DNA of 64,000 nt from positions 496,001 to 560,000 of the forward strand of contig BSDZ01000011.1 in assembly GCA_030268105.1 (NCBI GenBank), in the 5' to 3' direction. Each line of letters starts with the position of its first letter. Within the stretch, counting starts at the first letter, position 1. Below the pieces are notes generated by a model, which was not told where the DNA came from, ran no database searches, and saw only the letters and a list, made by a program, of their open reading frames with translations. Source of the DNA: Volvox africanus. Taxonomy: Eukaryota > Chlorophyta > Chlorophyceae > Chlamydomonadales > Volvocaceae. The position numbers and the translations under genes were made by a program. Shown piece after piece: positions 38,040-50,770 of this stretch.

Positions 38040-38793
38040 CTGTGGGATTGCCCATGTCCGTCGGTCTCTCTCTCTGTAAGAATGTGACGGACTAAACATA
38101 ATATCTCGCCCGGCGGAAACGCGATATTGGTCACATATTACATTCTATATTGCAAGGTGTCTTTATTTTGGCCAATAACACTCGTATGAGTACAAACAAG
38201 TTTGTCATTCTCCTTTGACCCCGGTCAAGGTCACATCAACGCCTCTCGGCCTAAATTTCATTCCAAAAGGTGCCGCGTCTCTCATAATCAAATTCTGGCA
38301 TGACGGCGTGAAATGAATCGAACAACAAGTTTGGGTGACTAAGCTGCTCTCACAGGCATGGCGATTTGCCACCAGCAGGTCGACGAATTTGCTTACAGTT
38401 ATCTACAAAGAATGTAACGTTGTGTACAATTAACTTAAGCCAATTCTCGGGCAGAAGAGTTCCACAGTGCCGACATGGAGCTCGATGCTGTGGGGTGAAT
38501 TGCTGAAGCCGCAGGCATTTAGGAGATACAGCTACCATCAGTAGTACTGGCGACACTCTAACACTTGACGTCCTCTCCGTTCGCTTTGGCGAAACGTGTA
38601 CGACGGCGTGAGCGGCGTGAGGTTCCTGCCCTTGCGTTTATAGTCGTTTGCCTGCTGAACGTCATGAGCCGGCATCATCGCAAACTCGCAAACGTCAAAC
38701 CCTTTCATCGTGAAGTAACTGGCCTGTACGGATTGTGGGGGGCCCCGCCCTTTTTCCGGCTTCGAGGAAGCCGACACCCTACTTGTCCATTTC

Positions 38794-39306
38794 TCATAGA
38801 TTGTAACTACGTGGGTGCCCTTCAAGCCACTCCGGAGCGGCCATTCCGGACATAAGGCTTAGGTTCCGATACCAAGCGGCAGTCAGCAGGAGCCACTTTC
38901 TGCAGCGGACAGACGGACAGCCAGCTAGCTGGAGACTGCTCAACGTGAGGTCTTTCAAGACCCTTTCAAGGCCATAGCCCAACCCATAGCCAAGTGACCC
39001 AAGGTATGTCTCGGGAGAACTCGTAGACTGGCGCAAGGGGATGTACTGGGCAACCTTGCTGTTTGTCATCTCCGGTTCGAAATGCTTCTTGAGCTCATGA
39101 ACGTAGAAGTTCATTAGCGTCTCCCCATCATACTTCGCCACAGGATCCTTGGCCGTCAGCAACGCCCACGCCTCTACTTCAAGCGTGAGTAGCTGCTCCT
39201 CGTGCCAGGATTCAAAGCTCGACCCTGGCAGGATCCTCAGGGTCCAGCTGCTAGCACCTGCTGGCAGGGCGGGCGGCAGGGCGGCAGGGCGGCTAACGGG
39301 AGGCAA
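38794..39306 (-). mobile_element. Retrotransposon gag-like fragment
   Basis: An open minus-strand frame of about 170 codons without ATG. It reads EAWALLTAKDPVAKYDGE, then LMNFYVHELKKHFEPEM and AQYIPLRQSTSSPETYL. The order 'aromatic-W-LL, helix with F..L..HFEP, LRQ..S...YL' resembles the gag capsid region of LTR retrotransposons. No reverse transcriptase, protease or LTR was found nearby, so this is at most a decayed piece; it may also be an unrecognised exon. Confidence 0.38.
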
Positions 39307-41080
39307 TCAGAGAGTGGGGAGACAGCAGAGAAGGCAGGTAGGGGTGTACCTTGTTTCTCTGTGCAGAGTGGTTTCTCCCCTTCTTAGGCTCCAGAGTGAG
39401 TTTTTCTCCTGTGGCTATGCCTCAAGTCAACATTGCACTATAGCAGCGTTTGACACCAGCCGCATGCAGCTGGGCGCTGGGCAGCAGCAGGGCCAGGTCG
39501 CTGAGGAGGTGGGAAGAAGCGGGCTGGACACCCCAGTGGTCGCAACACGCCACTCAGGTTGTCTGAGCTGACCCATCCGAAGCTGTTCTGTCCAGTTGCT
39601 TATTTCGCCAGCATCTTTTTTAAAGCAGCATTTTCCTCCTCCAGCTTCTCCAGGCTGACAAGCTGGCGATTCTTCAGAATGCACATGAGACATGCCCTGC
39701 CTGTCGTCGAGTTTGGAGTGAAATGGGGCAAGAGGGGGTTGCAATGTTTACACGATACTGGTGTACATAATACTGGCGGCGGCCACCCATCCTATGTACG
39801 GGTGAAGTAGTCCTCTTGGCTTATCTGGTCACAAGCTCGGTATCTATGTCGGTACCTAATGAGATTTCGGGCTATCTTAAGATTCGGTTTAAACAGGGTA
39901 GCAAAGGCCCTCTTGGAAGGGATTGACGTGCTACGGGGTTTGGAGTTAATTTGTAGGGAGTTCGAGACGTGACGAGTTTCCCTTCTTATTGTGGGAGGTT
40001 TCTTGGCTAGCACAGTATAACGCGGTCGGCTTGATTCGGGGTGGTTTCTAGCTTTTCCCGTTCGCCCCCCCCCCAGAATCTTTCCCCGGGGGGATGTCCC
40101 TACATAGGGGGTGTCAGAGTAGCCATGCACACAAGGGCAGCCTGAGCGGGTGAGGCACGGCCTCAGGGACATGTAAGCAACGGCTTAGTCGGCTACGCCG
40201 GAGGCATGTCGGAAAGGGGCTGGTATCTCAATCGCCTAGGAAGCTAGGTAGGTTTCCCCCTACTTGGCTCTTCCCCAGGAGCAGTATATGCTAGGGACGC
40301 GAATTTGGTTTAAGATGTACGGACTATGAAGGTTGCGGCTCGAAGATAATGTTGAGTACGGACCTAATACGATTATCTAAATGGATACGGCGGCGCTTTG
40401 TTCCGAAACGGCTAAACTTGGTCTGACTATGAGGGCCCTACGAACCGAAATCGTAAGTTCGAACCATGACAATGTCCCTTCACGTGCAAACATTATGGCA
40501 GGCCGCAAACGTAGTATAACATATCTACTATTCGCGGTCTGCGAAATTTCCACGCCAAACGAGGTAGGATGTTACGCACTGATAATACGCCTGGGTGCGT
40601 AATGGGGCATCCTCGAAGTGTATTAGCCGTATTGAATGCGATGCGTATTCTGAATTTACATATATTATGCAGTGCACAATTGGCGTATAACGGCGTACAA
40701 TACGCAATGCTGTATTATCCGAAGGATTCTGATTCACACGCGGTACGCTCAGTTGCTCGGCAAGCGGCACAATAACGCCCACTATCGCCCAGCTGTTCTG
40801 TAACAACATTGGCTGACATATAAGGTTGACCAATTCTTGGTGTTACTCCACGCTACACCATCTCCACTGCTCTTTGTTATCGCCACGTATTGGTGTGCAA
40901 TAATCAGCGTCGTGGGTGATTGCGAATTTGTATGCACCTTGGTAAACAGTATATTATGAAAACCTATCGACAGACGGTCTTAATAAACGCACACAAGATC
41001 TACAGCAGTTCATCGAAGCAACGGAACTCATAATCATTATGCTTTAGCTATACAAACAGTTGGCTGCGTTGAACCTCGGC

Positions 41081-43076
41081 ATGGAGGGAGAATTTGTGCT
41101 TCCGGAAGGTGGACTTTGTTTTGTTTTGTTTTGACCTTCCTGCTGAAGGGGATAGATGTAAGTCTGACAAAAATAATCCTGACTTCAGAGTTGGTGCGAG
41201 AGGAGCTGAAGTTGAAAAGGGTGCGCGATCCTGTCACGAATCGCGTTACTCCTTACCATGGGCTCTTTGACGCCGGCGATGCAAAAGAGCTGGCGAGTGC
41301 TGCGGCTGCGGGCAACACTATGTTGGTCCACTTTGTATTTGGGAGCAGCATTCAGACAGACCCCGGTGTGCCACGTGTCTGCCGTAAGCAATCCGTATGG
41401 TTCTGGTGGCGGAGGCTTCAGCTGGGGCATAAACCAGTGTCCATCGCCTTGCAGGCCTCTCGTTACCGCGACTTTGCCTCGTGTCCTTTGCCAAGCGCGA
41501 AATATGCCGCCAGGCTGCGAACGGAGTATACCCCAGCTTCTTACAGCTGTCGTGGCCTGAGACAGGAGAGGTTCTGAAGGATAGCCACGTAGCAACTGGA
41601 GACGCCGGTGCACCTGCGCAAGGGGTGGTCGAAGCAGGCAGCCAGCGTACTTTAGCCAGCTACGGTGTTGACCACAACTCTGTATTGAAGCTTGATGTCG
41701 TGGTGAGCGTGGTTATCTTGTATCGCACAGGAGTTGAGCCCGCTTATCGTGCCCGCTTATTCGAGCTACTCTGCACGGAGCCATGTAGGCTGCTGCATGT
41801 TACCATCGGCCCATGTCATGCACCACTTTAGCTCTATCGTTACAGTAAGGACGACTACTTCGGCAATCGCACAGTGCCGACTTCAGACCATTTCGCCAGC
41901 AGTATACGGGCACCCCTCCCTCTCATGATATTCCGGAACTTAGACATGGCCACTGGGCCAATTGACTACCTCTTTACAGGAGGGATGTCTCTTTGAGGCG
42001 ATCGAATACACGGATTCGATCACCGGAAGCCCAGAAGATGCAACTGGGCGAGCAACAGCAACCGCCGCAGCGGCAAATATAGCGGGAAATTTGGTTGCGG
42101 CTGCGGAAGGGGGTCCGGCCGTCCATCAGGCTTCCCGAAGGGCCCATGAAAACCCAGGTTTAGCACGTATAGCACACAGTACCCAAGAGGTTCAACGCCG
42201 ACGCCGCTGGACACGCGAAGAGGTGCGCATCTCCGTTATAAGTGCATTCAATTTAGCTGGTACGTTGAAAGCCTGCATGGCACCATCCGCACATCTGCAA
42301 AGATAGAGGTTGCGCTTTCACGTTCTCCCAAATTTCTAGTTTTACATCCGGACATGAAGGAACGAACCCCCGGAATCGGCATACAGGAATTCGCCTTATT
42401 AAAAGGTATGCAGAAGCACAGAGGGACCCTCTGGAAGGAGATTTTGGAAGATGCGGAGTTTAAGGCGATTCTGAGGGGGCGTACGGGGGTGAGTGAACAG
42501 GGCTTGTGGGGGAAGCATCACAGAGGGTGTGTCCACAGCAAGAACCTACGGCAAAACATTCGATTCTTCCAGTCTAGGCAGTCGATACTATTCGTCCATG
42601 GCATTATGCTCCGGGTGAGAGGGTGGCATCAAACTAGAGCTGAATTCTCTTAAGAGATGTATCCATCAGCCGCAAATTGCTGGTAAAGCCAGTCAGCATA
42701 TTTTAACATAACGAAGGTGAAAGCGAATGTCTCTTGTTTGATACCGCGCGGGCAGCCTCACTTAATTCACATGATTTATCTGGGATGGTAAAAGGCTTGC
42801 AGATTTCCTACCTGCCAGGCACTTTTACTTGATTAGACGTTTCGGTCCAGCCGTACTGCTTGTAAGATTCGGGTGCTTGCGTGCATCTTGAATAGTTTTG
42901 TTGTCACGGCCCTTCCCCAACGATAGGGCAACCTCAAGGACAAATGGGCGAACCTAGAAAAGGCGGCTGAGCAGGACTTCAAGAAAATGAAGGGGGATGC
43001 CTCGGAGGACAAGGATCTGCAGCGCCTGGTACTGGAAGTCATGGCGGCGCTCGGGAAGTACATATCAGAATGGTGA
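41081..43076 (+). CDS. Ubiquitin-like plus telobox-type Myb protein, candidate telomeric DNA-binding factor
   Basis: Exons 41081-41108, 41189-41383, 41455-41702, 41980-42222, 42387-42488 and 42927-43076 join in phase to 321 residues. Residues about 60-157 resemble a ubiquitin-like fold with an insertion: LVHFVFGSS as strand 1, FLQLSWPETGEVLKDS, then RTLASYGVDHNSVLKLDVV, which mirrors the end of ubiquitin. Residues about 230-290 are one Myb/SANT repeat with tryptophans at 234, 254 and 279: RRRWTREEEFALLKGM, WKEILEDAEF, then NLKDKWANLEKA in helix 3. LKDKW is the core of the telobox motif (VDLKDKWRN) of telomere-repeat binders. The Ubl-then-Myb order is that of plant TRF-like telomere proteins; there the Myb domain binds double-stranded telomeric repeats. 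The stop at 43074 follows GKYISEW; no TGTAA appears until about 43864, and a splice after 43063 could instead lead into the next gene. Confidence 0.8.
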
Positions 43077-44901
43077 ACAGTCCACGCGGGCCAGAGTCCA
43101 GCATGTCTTCGTTACTGGCTTGGATTGGAAATGCGAGGCATGCTATGCCACCCCCACCACGGTCAGGACACGTTAGCCTTAATTGATATCCGTCACGACG
43201 GTTTGTCTGACACGATGGTTCGTGTCTGTCATTGCCGGATTTGTGGGTAGACATTATAATACAGTTTCTTTAAGGATCAGTTATGGACAGAGGATCGCAC
43301 AAGCATCAAGACGTAACATTTCCTACCGCCGGTACCAGCGCTCTTAATGTCGGAAACACCGCAGAGCCTGGAGTCAACAGACACAGGGATGCATGTCTGG
43401 TCATGGTTTCGTGCAGAACGTCAGGTTTCCCAGGTCCGCTAATGGCAATTGTCCACTGGCAATTGCGTGGAGCAGGGTCGGAGAAGCATCCCAAGGCTCG
43501 TGAGGTTGAATCAGATAATGGGGTTATGATTATTGCGCTGCACGACCTAAGTCATAAAGTTTTCAAGTTGAACTGGGACGTTTGAGAAGGGTGTTGTTTA
43601 CCTAAACCTCCGGACGTCAAAATTTGCAAGGGAATTACAAGGGGCAAGGCGGTACATCGCGGTGTTTTTTGGTTCGCTTTCAGTCGCCTGCTGGCTCTTG
43701 GCGAGCTCTTCGCAACAACTGGTAGGGCGGCTATACATGTGTCACATGGACTTGCAGTGGAGCCGCCCGAATCTACCGTTCAATCCCAGGTTGGGTCCGG
43801 GGCAAGAAAGTTCTTGAACAAACGTCAATTGCACTGGGATTTGAAAGTGTTCCATATAATATAATGTAACTGGATTTTTTATGCCCAGATTTTATCCGTT
43901 ATTCTTGGCGGTAGCCTCTCCTCCAGATTATTCCAAAGAATAAGGGAAACTCTTGGACTAGCTTATTCATCCACAGGACGGCCTTGAGGAACCCCACCAG
44001 AACAGGAAGCCTTTTCAGTTCTGTCCGTGAGCAGCTCGGACAGGACAAAACGGCAGAAATCACGCTTGACACAATAAGGTAAGGAAAGCGACGCACCTGA
44101 CGCACACTTACCTCGCTCAACACAATTAATCCCCAGTCAGCCTTTATCAGTCGGAGCGAACCAGCTTGTTAGTCGAAGCTGCCTACGCGATCCCAACCCA
44201 CTATACAAGGTACTGCAGCACACAATCTTTTAGTCGGAAAAACTGCAGCGCGGAGGTACAGTCTCCCCACCCCTAACATGCCAACAATTTTCCATGATCA
44301 GATGCACACCACGCGGGCAAAATATCGTGAAGAGAGAGAGACGTCAAAGGTTTTCCGTATGGACGTTGTTACATTGGGAGGCCATATACGTGTAAATGCA
44401 GTGGAAATCATTAATAATTTCCCAGTATGGTGTACACTCCCCCTCCGATCCGATTGCCCGTATGCGGATGCTAAATTGACTCAGCAGGGCTCAGCACGTC
44501 GGCAGGCGTAGCACCGTCCAACGTCGCGCTTGCACGGCTTGTCCTTGTTACCAGGTGTGGCTCATTTTTTGTTATGAAACTGTATGACCTTTATGTAGAA
44601 ATAATTTTAGATACCGGGACAGTGCTGTGCGGACTGGTCAAAGTACGGAGCTGGAAAGGGCATTCCAACGGCCTGAACCCTGAGCTATCGGTCATACCGA
44701 CGCCCCGAGCATTCTCTTGAGGACCTCTTGATAATACAAAGATGATAAATTGGTAATACCTCAAGGCTTGGCCGACCACTGCGCGAAAGGCTGTTGGGAA
44801 TACGGATAAGGAATTCGGAATAAGGTTTATAGTAATATCATTTTTTATAGTCTAATAATCTAATCAAGCAGACGCAAAACGTCGACCGTCATAGCAGTCG
44901 C
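43077..44901. other. Spacer or large intron between the Myb gene and the next gene
   Basis: No convincing exon. An ATG-started frame at 43283-43585 (100 codons, MDRGSHKHQDV to KLNWDV) has no splice signals or homology I recognise and may be chance. If the Myb gene continues downstream, most of this is intron. Confidence 0.4.
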
Positions 44902-47900
44902 ATGGGCCTGGAACCTGATGATGTCCTGACAGCTATAGAGGTAATTAAACATGTTAATTGTGTTTTATTGTTTTGGGCATGCAATATCCTCCTTGGCATC
45001 CGATGGCAGGCGGTTATTCAAGATGTACCTGTCGCTGTTCCGGGTCGCGTGCCCCCTGCGGACTGGCAAGGATGGGAAACTGTGCTAGACATGCTCGGTG
45101 AGCTTCAGGTAGTACCTTTGGTCCGCGAAACCGTCCTGCGCCACCTGGGCATCGGCGCATCTGAGGGCAAGGCCCACGGAGAACTGCGCGCTACTTCAGA
45201 TGACTGTGGTGGCGTAGGACGCAGCCTCGAGGTCAGTCCCCTCAGATCCGTGCAACCAATGCAGCAGCGTAGGAGAAATATGTACGACATGATGCTGTTC
45301 GGAGCGCAGGGTTTACGCGGCTACGCACCAGTTGGTACTGGCACACGCATTGTGGACGACAAGAAAGCGGACTCGCAGGTAAGCTGCACAACCCCCAGAA
45401 TCTAGAGTAAAAGTCTGTTGTGGAGCAACCGTCGTAATCGGTTGTGGCATGGAAGGAGACCCCCTGGAGTGACTGGTTGCGCATAAAGCAACCAGCCACG
45501 AAGCGCACGGGCCTGCCAACTGCGGGCCCAGGATTCCCACGCCTCACATAGGTATAACAAAGGTGGCTATGGCCCTATCGGACCCACTTTCTAGCAACGG
45601 AAAGTATGTGGTATGCCTTCACTATTTGGGGTCCATGAATAATATTTCTATTACTTGCATCCCTTTAGGCGCTGATGTACAAGGTCTCATCCAGCATACG
45701 GACTGGCAACATTGAAATACGCGCGTGGATGACCGAGGAAGCTCTGCGAAGCGTGTTCCAGACTGCGGCCGAGCCTATGCTGGCCCACTGGCAGGTGGGC
45801 CTTGCTGTTTCTCACACCCATTGCAATTACCCGTGCTGATTCACCATGATCCGTCCTTTCCTGTCTTTACAGACATTGAACGGCAGAGCGTACGCAACGG
45901 TAACGTCTACCGCGAGCCCTTTCGATCCAATATCAGCTGGGTTGCTGATCAATCGATATATTGTGGGGCCACACGTAAACAAACCAATACCACCGACGCA
46001 GCATTTTTTGATGCCTCAAAACCAGAGTCCTCGGCATCTTCGCAGCGGCAGACCGGAACAAGTGCAAGTCAGTGGACCTCAAACGGCATACGATAAGCCA
46101 CTAGCTTGCGACCCTCAACCAAACCTGGGGGGCGGCGCGATGGCCCTCAAACGCGGTATTGATGGCACCGCTGCAAGCCCACAGGAAGGAGTGGGTGGTG
46201 GGCGGCAACCGATGGAGCCCCAGGAGGAGCCGAAGGAGGTTCGACAACTGCCGGGCGACCAGTCTTCTCCTAGGCACTGCAGACCACCTCCGGCGCACCC
46301 CGATGACCATGACCCAAACAGTTCATATTGGTACGTAGAATGGATTCAAAAAGGCATGGTTGTCACTGATTCATAGACTTCCAAAGCCTAAACACTACAC
46401 CACATTACGCCCGGGCCCAAGCCAGCCCGGTGTACCCGGCAACTAAGCAATCCGAACCTCCTTATAGGGTTGCTTGATCACACAAGCATTGACGCCTCGC
46501 CGCTGACTTGAACACGCCCGCAGCGACCCGGAGGCGGCCGCGGCCCTGGGACGTAGTTTCAAGACAGCATTCATGCGCGTATATGAGCGCAAGTTGCAAC
46601 GGCTCCTGGAGGCACAATTACTGGCAGAGCATTCGGCGCGCTTTGGTGCTGGGCGTGGCTGCCGAGCGGGAAAGCGAGGATCTCCCACGGGCGGTGGTCC
46701 GGCAGCGGGCGCTGTGCACGCCGACAGCTTCGATAATGCTCCACTCCAACTTCGGCAGCATGACCCTGTTGCTGGGCCGATAGCAGCGGCGGGCGATGCG
46801 TCTTTGCACGGAGCGATTGCTATAGGACCTGCAGCCGCCCAACAGCAGGACTTAGCTGCGGCTAAAGTAGGCACAGAGCAACCCAGGACCACAGCGCAGG
46901 GGCTTCGTCAAGTTGATAAACAAAGAGAAGATGTTGCAAAGATTGCGCAGGACGGGGAGGAGAGGTCGGGCGAGGAACCAGGCCTTCAGGATGGATATAA
47001 CGGCAAGGGGCTGCGGCGGAAGCGCGGCGCAGCAGCTGAGGCGTACGTCGGTGCCGACAGTCCAGTCAACGACGACACGGCACTGCGGTCAAGTAAATGT
47101 CGACGCCTGGTGAGCTATGGGGTTAGCGGAAGCCCTAGGCTCTTAGGATTTTAGGGCAATGGAGGGTTGGTGGTAGCAGTTCTGCGTTTGCTTCGTTGGG
47201 GCGCATTGCATCATTGCGCTGTAGATGCCGCCCCTTTGCCCAATTGCCACTTTGGAGTGAGTGGATGTATTAATATATACACACACATATATATATATAT
47301 AATGTAATTAACAAAGGTAGTCATCGCATGAAGATAGATGTGTATATGAACCTCGCTGAAACCGTGGATGTACTGCTTCCAACGTTTTGCGTCGGACACC
47401 TTGACAGCAGCAGTCGGGGCACGCGGACCACCAGCAAGCACCCAGCCCGCCCCTCGTCACTGGAATAGACGGGGCCCCGGGACCTCATTCCGCAACCACT
47501 AGCGGGATAACCATCTCATCGGGAGGGACCTTGGAGTCTGGTGCAGTCTCGCAACCCGCGGCTGGAAAAGACCCGGAGACTCTGTTGCGGGCTGGAGACG
47601 GAACAGGAAGGACGGATGGGCCTAACCAACACGCGCAGGGCGAGCTATGGCGTTACCACCCGATGGTCATCCCAGATGCACGTGCGGAAGCTGCCTGGAA
47701 GAAATTGGGCCAAGTACTGCGCGCACGTCAGCACCGCCACCACCTAGAGCTCGCTGATCCGCAGCAACAGCAAGGCCGTGGTGAGGTGGGTCTTGCGCAG
47801 CAGACCCCAATCCGCGACACCGGCTCCCCACGAGGGCAACTGCCTGATGATGGACCCAATAAGCACACATCATTTCATACACCAGATCTGCCAATGACTG

Positions 47901-50605
47901 CTGTCGATGGTGGTACCCGTATGCAGTCTGCTGGGACTGATGCGCGAACAGGAGGGGTTGCTGGTTGGGTCGGGGTGGTGCCGACAAGCCGCACGACCAT
48001 GCCTGCAGGCGGGGATGTTATGCCAGCGTCGGGTGCTGGAGATGAGGCTATGCCGATGAGGAATCACCCAGGACTGGGCATCGGCGAAAATACCGGCCAG
48101 CATGATATCGGGGACGCTGTTCTACTGCCGCATGGCGTGGTTACATTTGCAGACAGTGGTGGTGGTGGTGCATCAACCCGTCCACGTCCAAGTTTACAAT
48201 CCGTCCCCCGTATCCGCCGGCCGCCGCCATGGCTTGCGGGTCGGGGACTGCCACGCACCTCGCAAGCACGTGATACTGGAGCATCGCCAACTTGTGCGCA
48301 GGGCTTGGTTGTGCAAGCTCAACCGGCCGGTATATCCGCTGCCGAAGTCCAGCGTGCTAACCAACTGCATCCAGATCCTGAAGGAATGTCCAGCCCGCCT
48401 AGGGCTTCAGGGCGCACCCGGAGCATGTGTGAAAGAACTGTGGAGGCCGCTCCATTGGTCCGCACTCCGGAATCTGGTGTCCCTATGCACAGCACGGATT
48501 TGCTGCAGAGTGCCTCACGAAGTGGCCCCGCAAACTTCATGGTTGATGGAGTCCAGCATGCGCAAGGCGACGTGGACGTACGGGCTTCCATTACCAGCGA
48601 CATACTCACGGTCGGACTTGGCTTTCCCGTCAGTAATGAAGTCGATATTTCTAAACCGCTTCACGTAAACGTGGATTTGGCAGCAGTTGCAACCTTTCCA
48701 AAGCGACAAGGCGAACCTTGTGCAACTGCCTACAGTGGCTTAAAAACAGCCTCAGAAGCGCCAACCTCAAGTCCTGGTCACCAAGAACAGCATGGTTCAG
48801 CTGATGATGAGGATTCGCGGCCAGATTGCCCCCTACCGGTTGAGGAAGGCTTCAGCGAGGAGGACGAGTCGTTTCGTGACCCGATCGGCTCGCTGGAGGA
48901 CATCGTCGGGGCTCCTGACACATTACTGGGCGGCAAGCACTCGGAGCAGCAGGGTGCAGTCAGCGCGGCGGGAACACAGTCCACACCTTTCGCTTCACCC
49001 AGGACGGAGCAGTGGGACGCTTCTGAAGGGCAAAAAGACGGCCCAGAGGCCGGCGAGGCCGGTACTGGACACGCTGAACGGGAGGAAAGCCCGCAAGAGG
49101 ACCTGGAAAATGGGCATTATGCATCCCCGGAAGTCAAGTTTGGGTCGCAAGGCATCCAGACAAGTCAGTGTCTGCTGGACAGCTGGTTACGGGACCTGCA
49201 GCAACAGCACCAATGTGAGCTCAGCAAGCAGACAATTGCTGTGCAGACTTCCCAAGCCTATGCTGTGTTGTCTTCACTGCAGCCAGGCGCCTTGCAGTTA
49301 CCGCCGCGTATGCCAATTATGATGCAACCTCGGCAAAGCCAACAAGTGCACGGTAGCCTGGAGCCCACCGCGGCCTCACATGGCGCCCTGGCGGAGGGCC
49401 CTCCCATTACTGCCAACGGGGCGCAGAAGAATGGTCAAGCGGCGCAGGTGAACCAGGTCGAGACGGCAAATGGTGCTGTTGCCAGGACAGCCAGCAGGCC
49501 AGGGTCACAGCTTGCGACCTTGGAAATGCGCGGAGAAGGAATTGCTGCCAAAACGGGTGGTAGTGATAACTTATCGGCTGTTGATCATGTTTCTGCCGTT
49601 GGCAGCGCAGCAGTAACTGTCGTTGAGAAGCAGCCGGTAGTGAAGGGTCTGGGAGGCAACGATGATTCTGTTGCTAACGTGGCTGTTCACGATGTGGAGG
49701 CTGAGCTCCCCCCAACATCGGCACCAGTTCAGGATAACGCAACGACCATAGCATCATCAACAGCCGTCAGAATCGGTGGGCTTTCAGCGTCAGCGCCACG
49801 GTATGGGCGCCTTGTGCGGCGCGGCATTCCGCTGGAGGATGTGCAGGCGTGGCTAGCTCCGCCATGCGCGCCGCTTGTTGCACCGAGCTTGGTACAGGAT
49901 AGCCTCGATGTCCGGAATGTTGCTGCCGGCATCACGTGTTGGCCGGACGTGACCATGGCAGTTCTAAGGCAGCTGCATAGCACCACAGCCCGTCCACCCT
50001 CAGGGCAGCCTCCTCAGAAGGCCGCAGGCCCTTATCCTCACCACGAAGCCCTCTGGCGGGACAACTGGCTACCAACCCAACTCCCGCGGAGCGTCCATGA
50101 TCCGGGTATGCTCCCCATGGCGCGTGACATGCTGGGCCGGCCGCCCTCGTCTATGGCGCGGCCAGCGGCTCCAGCAGCAGCCGTGGCAACACTTGAGGCG
50201 GCCATGTGCGCAGTTAGGGAGCACCGAGCCAGCATTATTGCAGCAATGACTGTGGATCGGGGTGCAGGCGAGGGTGTTAGCGCGGCTGGCAACGCTGAGG
50301 AACAGGATCGTGACGACTTGATGGCTGCAGCTCCCGTGCACATGAGCCACGGTGTGGCTGGCCAGTTCGTTGGGGGTCCAACAGCGTTTGGCGATGCGCA
50401 GCAGGGTACAGGCTGCCCCGCTGACCACGGAGCCGTGGAGCCGGCGACAAGCAATAATGATGTACTGAGTCATGCGGAGAAGCAGCAACATGAGCAGCAG
50501 GAAGAGGTGGTTGCGGAGCCTACGCAGCTGTTTCAGGACTTTGGATTTGCATCGGAAAGTGGGCCACCAATGTTTTTCACCCAGCCGCTCACACAGTCTT
50601 TCTAG
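44902..50605 (+). CDS. Large low-complexity protein of unknown function
   Basis: Exons 44902-44940, 45010-45378, 45669-45794, 45873-46330, 46524-47109 and 47408-50605, all phase-consistent, give 1,591 residues; the last exon alone codes 1,065. Only the first 180 and residues about 332-370 look folded. Residues 30-60 (WETVLDMLGELQVVPLVRE, then VLRHLGIG) and 150-180 (IRAWMTEEALRSVF, MLAHWQTL) vaguely recall the TFIIS N-terminal (LW) helical bundle; this is weak. Residues about 340-365 form a charged helix (FMRVYERKLQRLLEAQLL). The rest is Gly/Ala/Pro/Ser/Gln-rich and acidic in places, with a short aromatic C-terminus (DFGFASESGPPMFFTQ). The ATG at 44902 has a good context (GTCGCATGG), but an acceptor just before it (ATAG at 44893-44896) allows joining to the upstream Ubl-Myb gene in phase. 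Nuclear regulator is a guess only. Confidence 0.7.
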
Positions 50606-50765
50606 TTGCAGGTCGTTCTCACTGCATGCGCTAGGAAATGTTATACTGGCTGCAACATGCGTCCATGCACGTTGGGGACTACTAATTGCTTGCATCAAGT
50701 GATTTGGCTCTGGCATCTCTCTCCAACGCGGATTTGAAGAGGCTTTGCGGTCCTTTGCTTTTAAA

Positions 50766-50770
50766 TGTAA
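50766..50770 (+). terminator. TGTAA polyadenylation signal
   Basis: TGTAA about 160 nt after the stop of the large protein; a second copy lies at about 50806. Confidence 0.55.

Larger units (their letters stand above)
35487..41080. other. Gene-poor region with repeats and element fragments
   Basis: No complete gene could be built over 5.6 kb. One exon-like stretch follows an AG at 35878-35879 (DCIRMWLLEDLQRNRRLF) and runs open to about 36036 but has no start or splice partner. ATG-started frames such as 40381-40602 lack coding character. A short minus-strand frame at about 39604-39690 has a leucine heptad (LEKLEEENAALKKMLAK) ending in a stop. GC inverted repeats and a gag-like fragment are listed separately. 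Short ATGCTTTGCTTTGCTTTG tract near 36293. Confidence 0.45.

Noticed and set aside
47531..50605. A stand-alone 1,024-residue protein starting at 47531
   Set aside because: The first codon is TTG, the frame is open upstream to an acceptor at 47407, and it joins in phase to five earlier exons.
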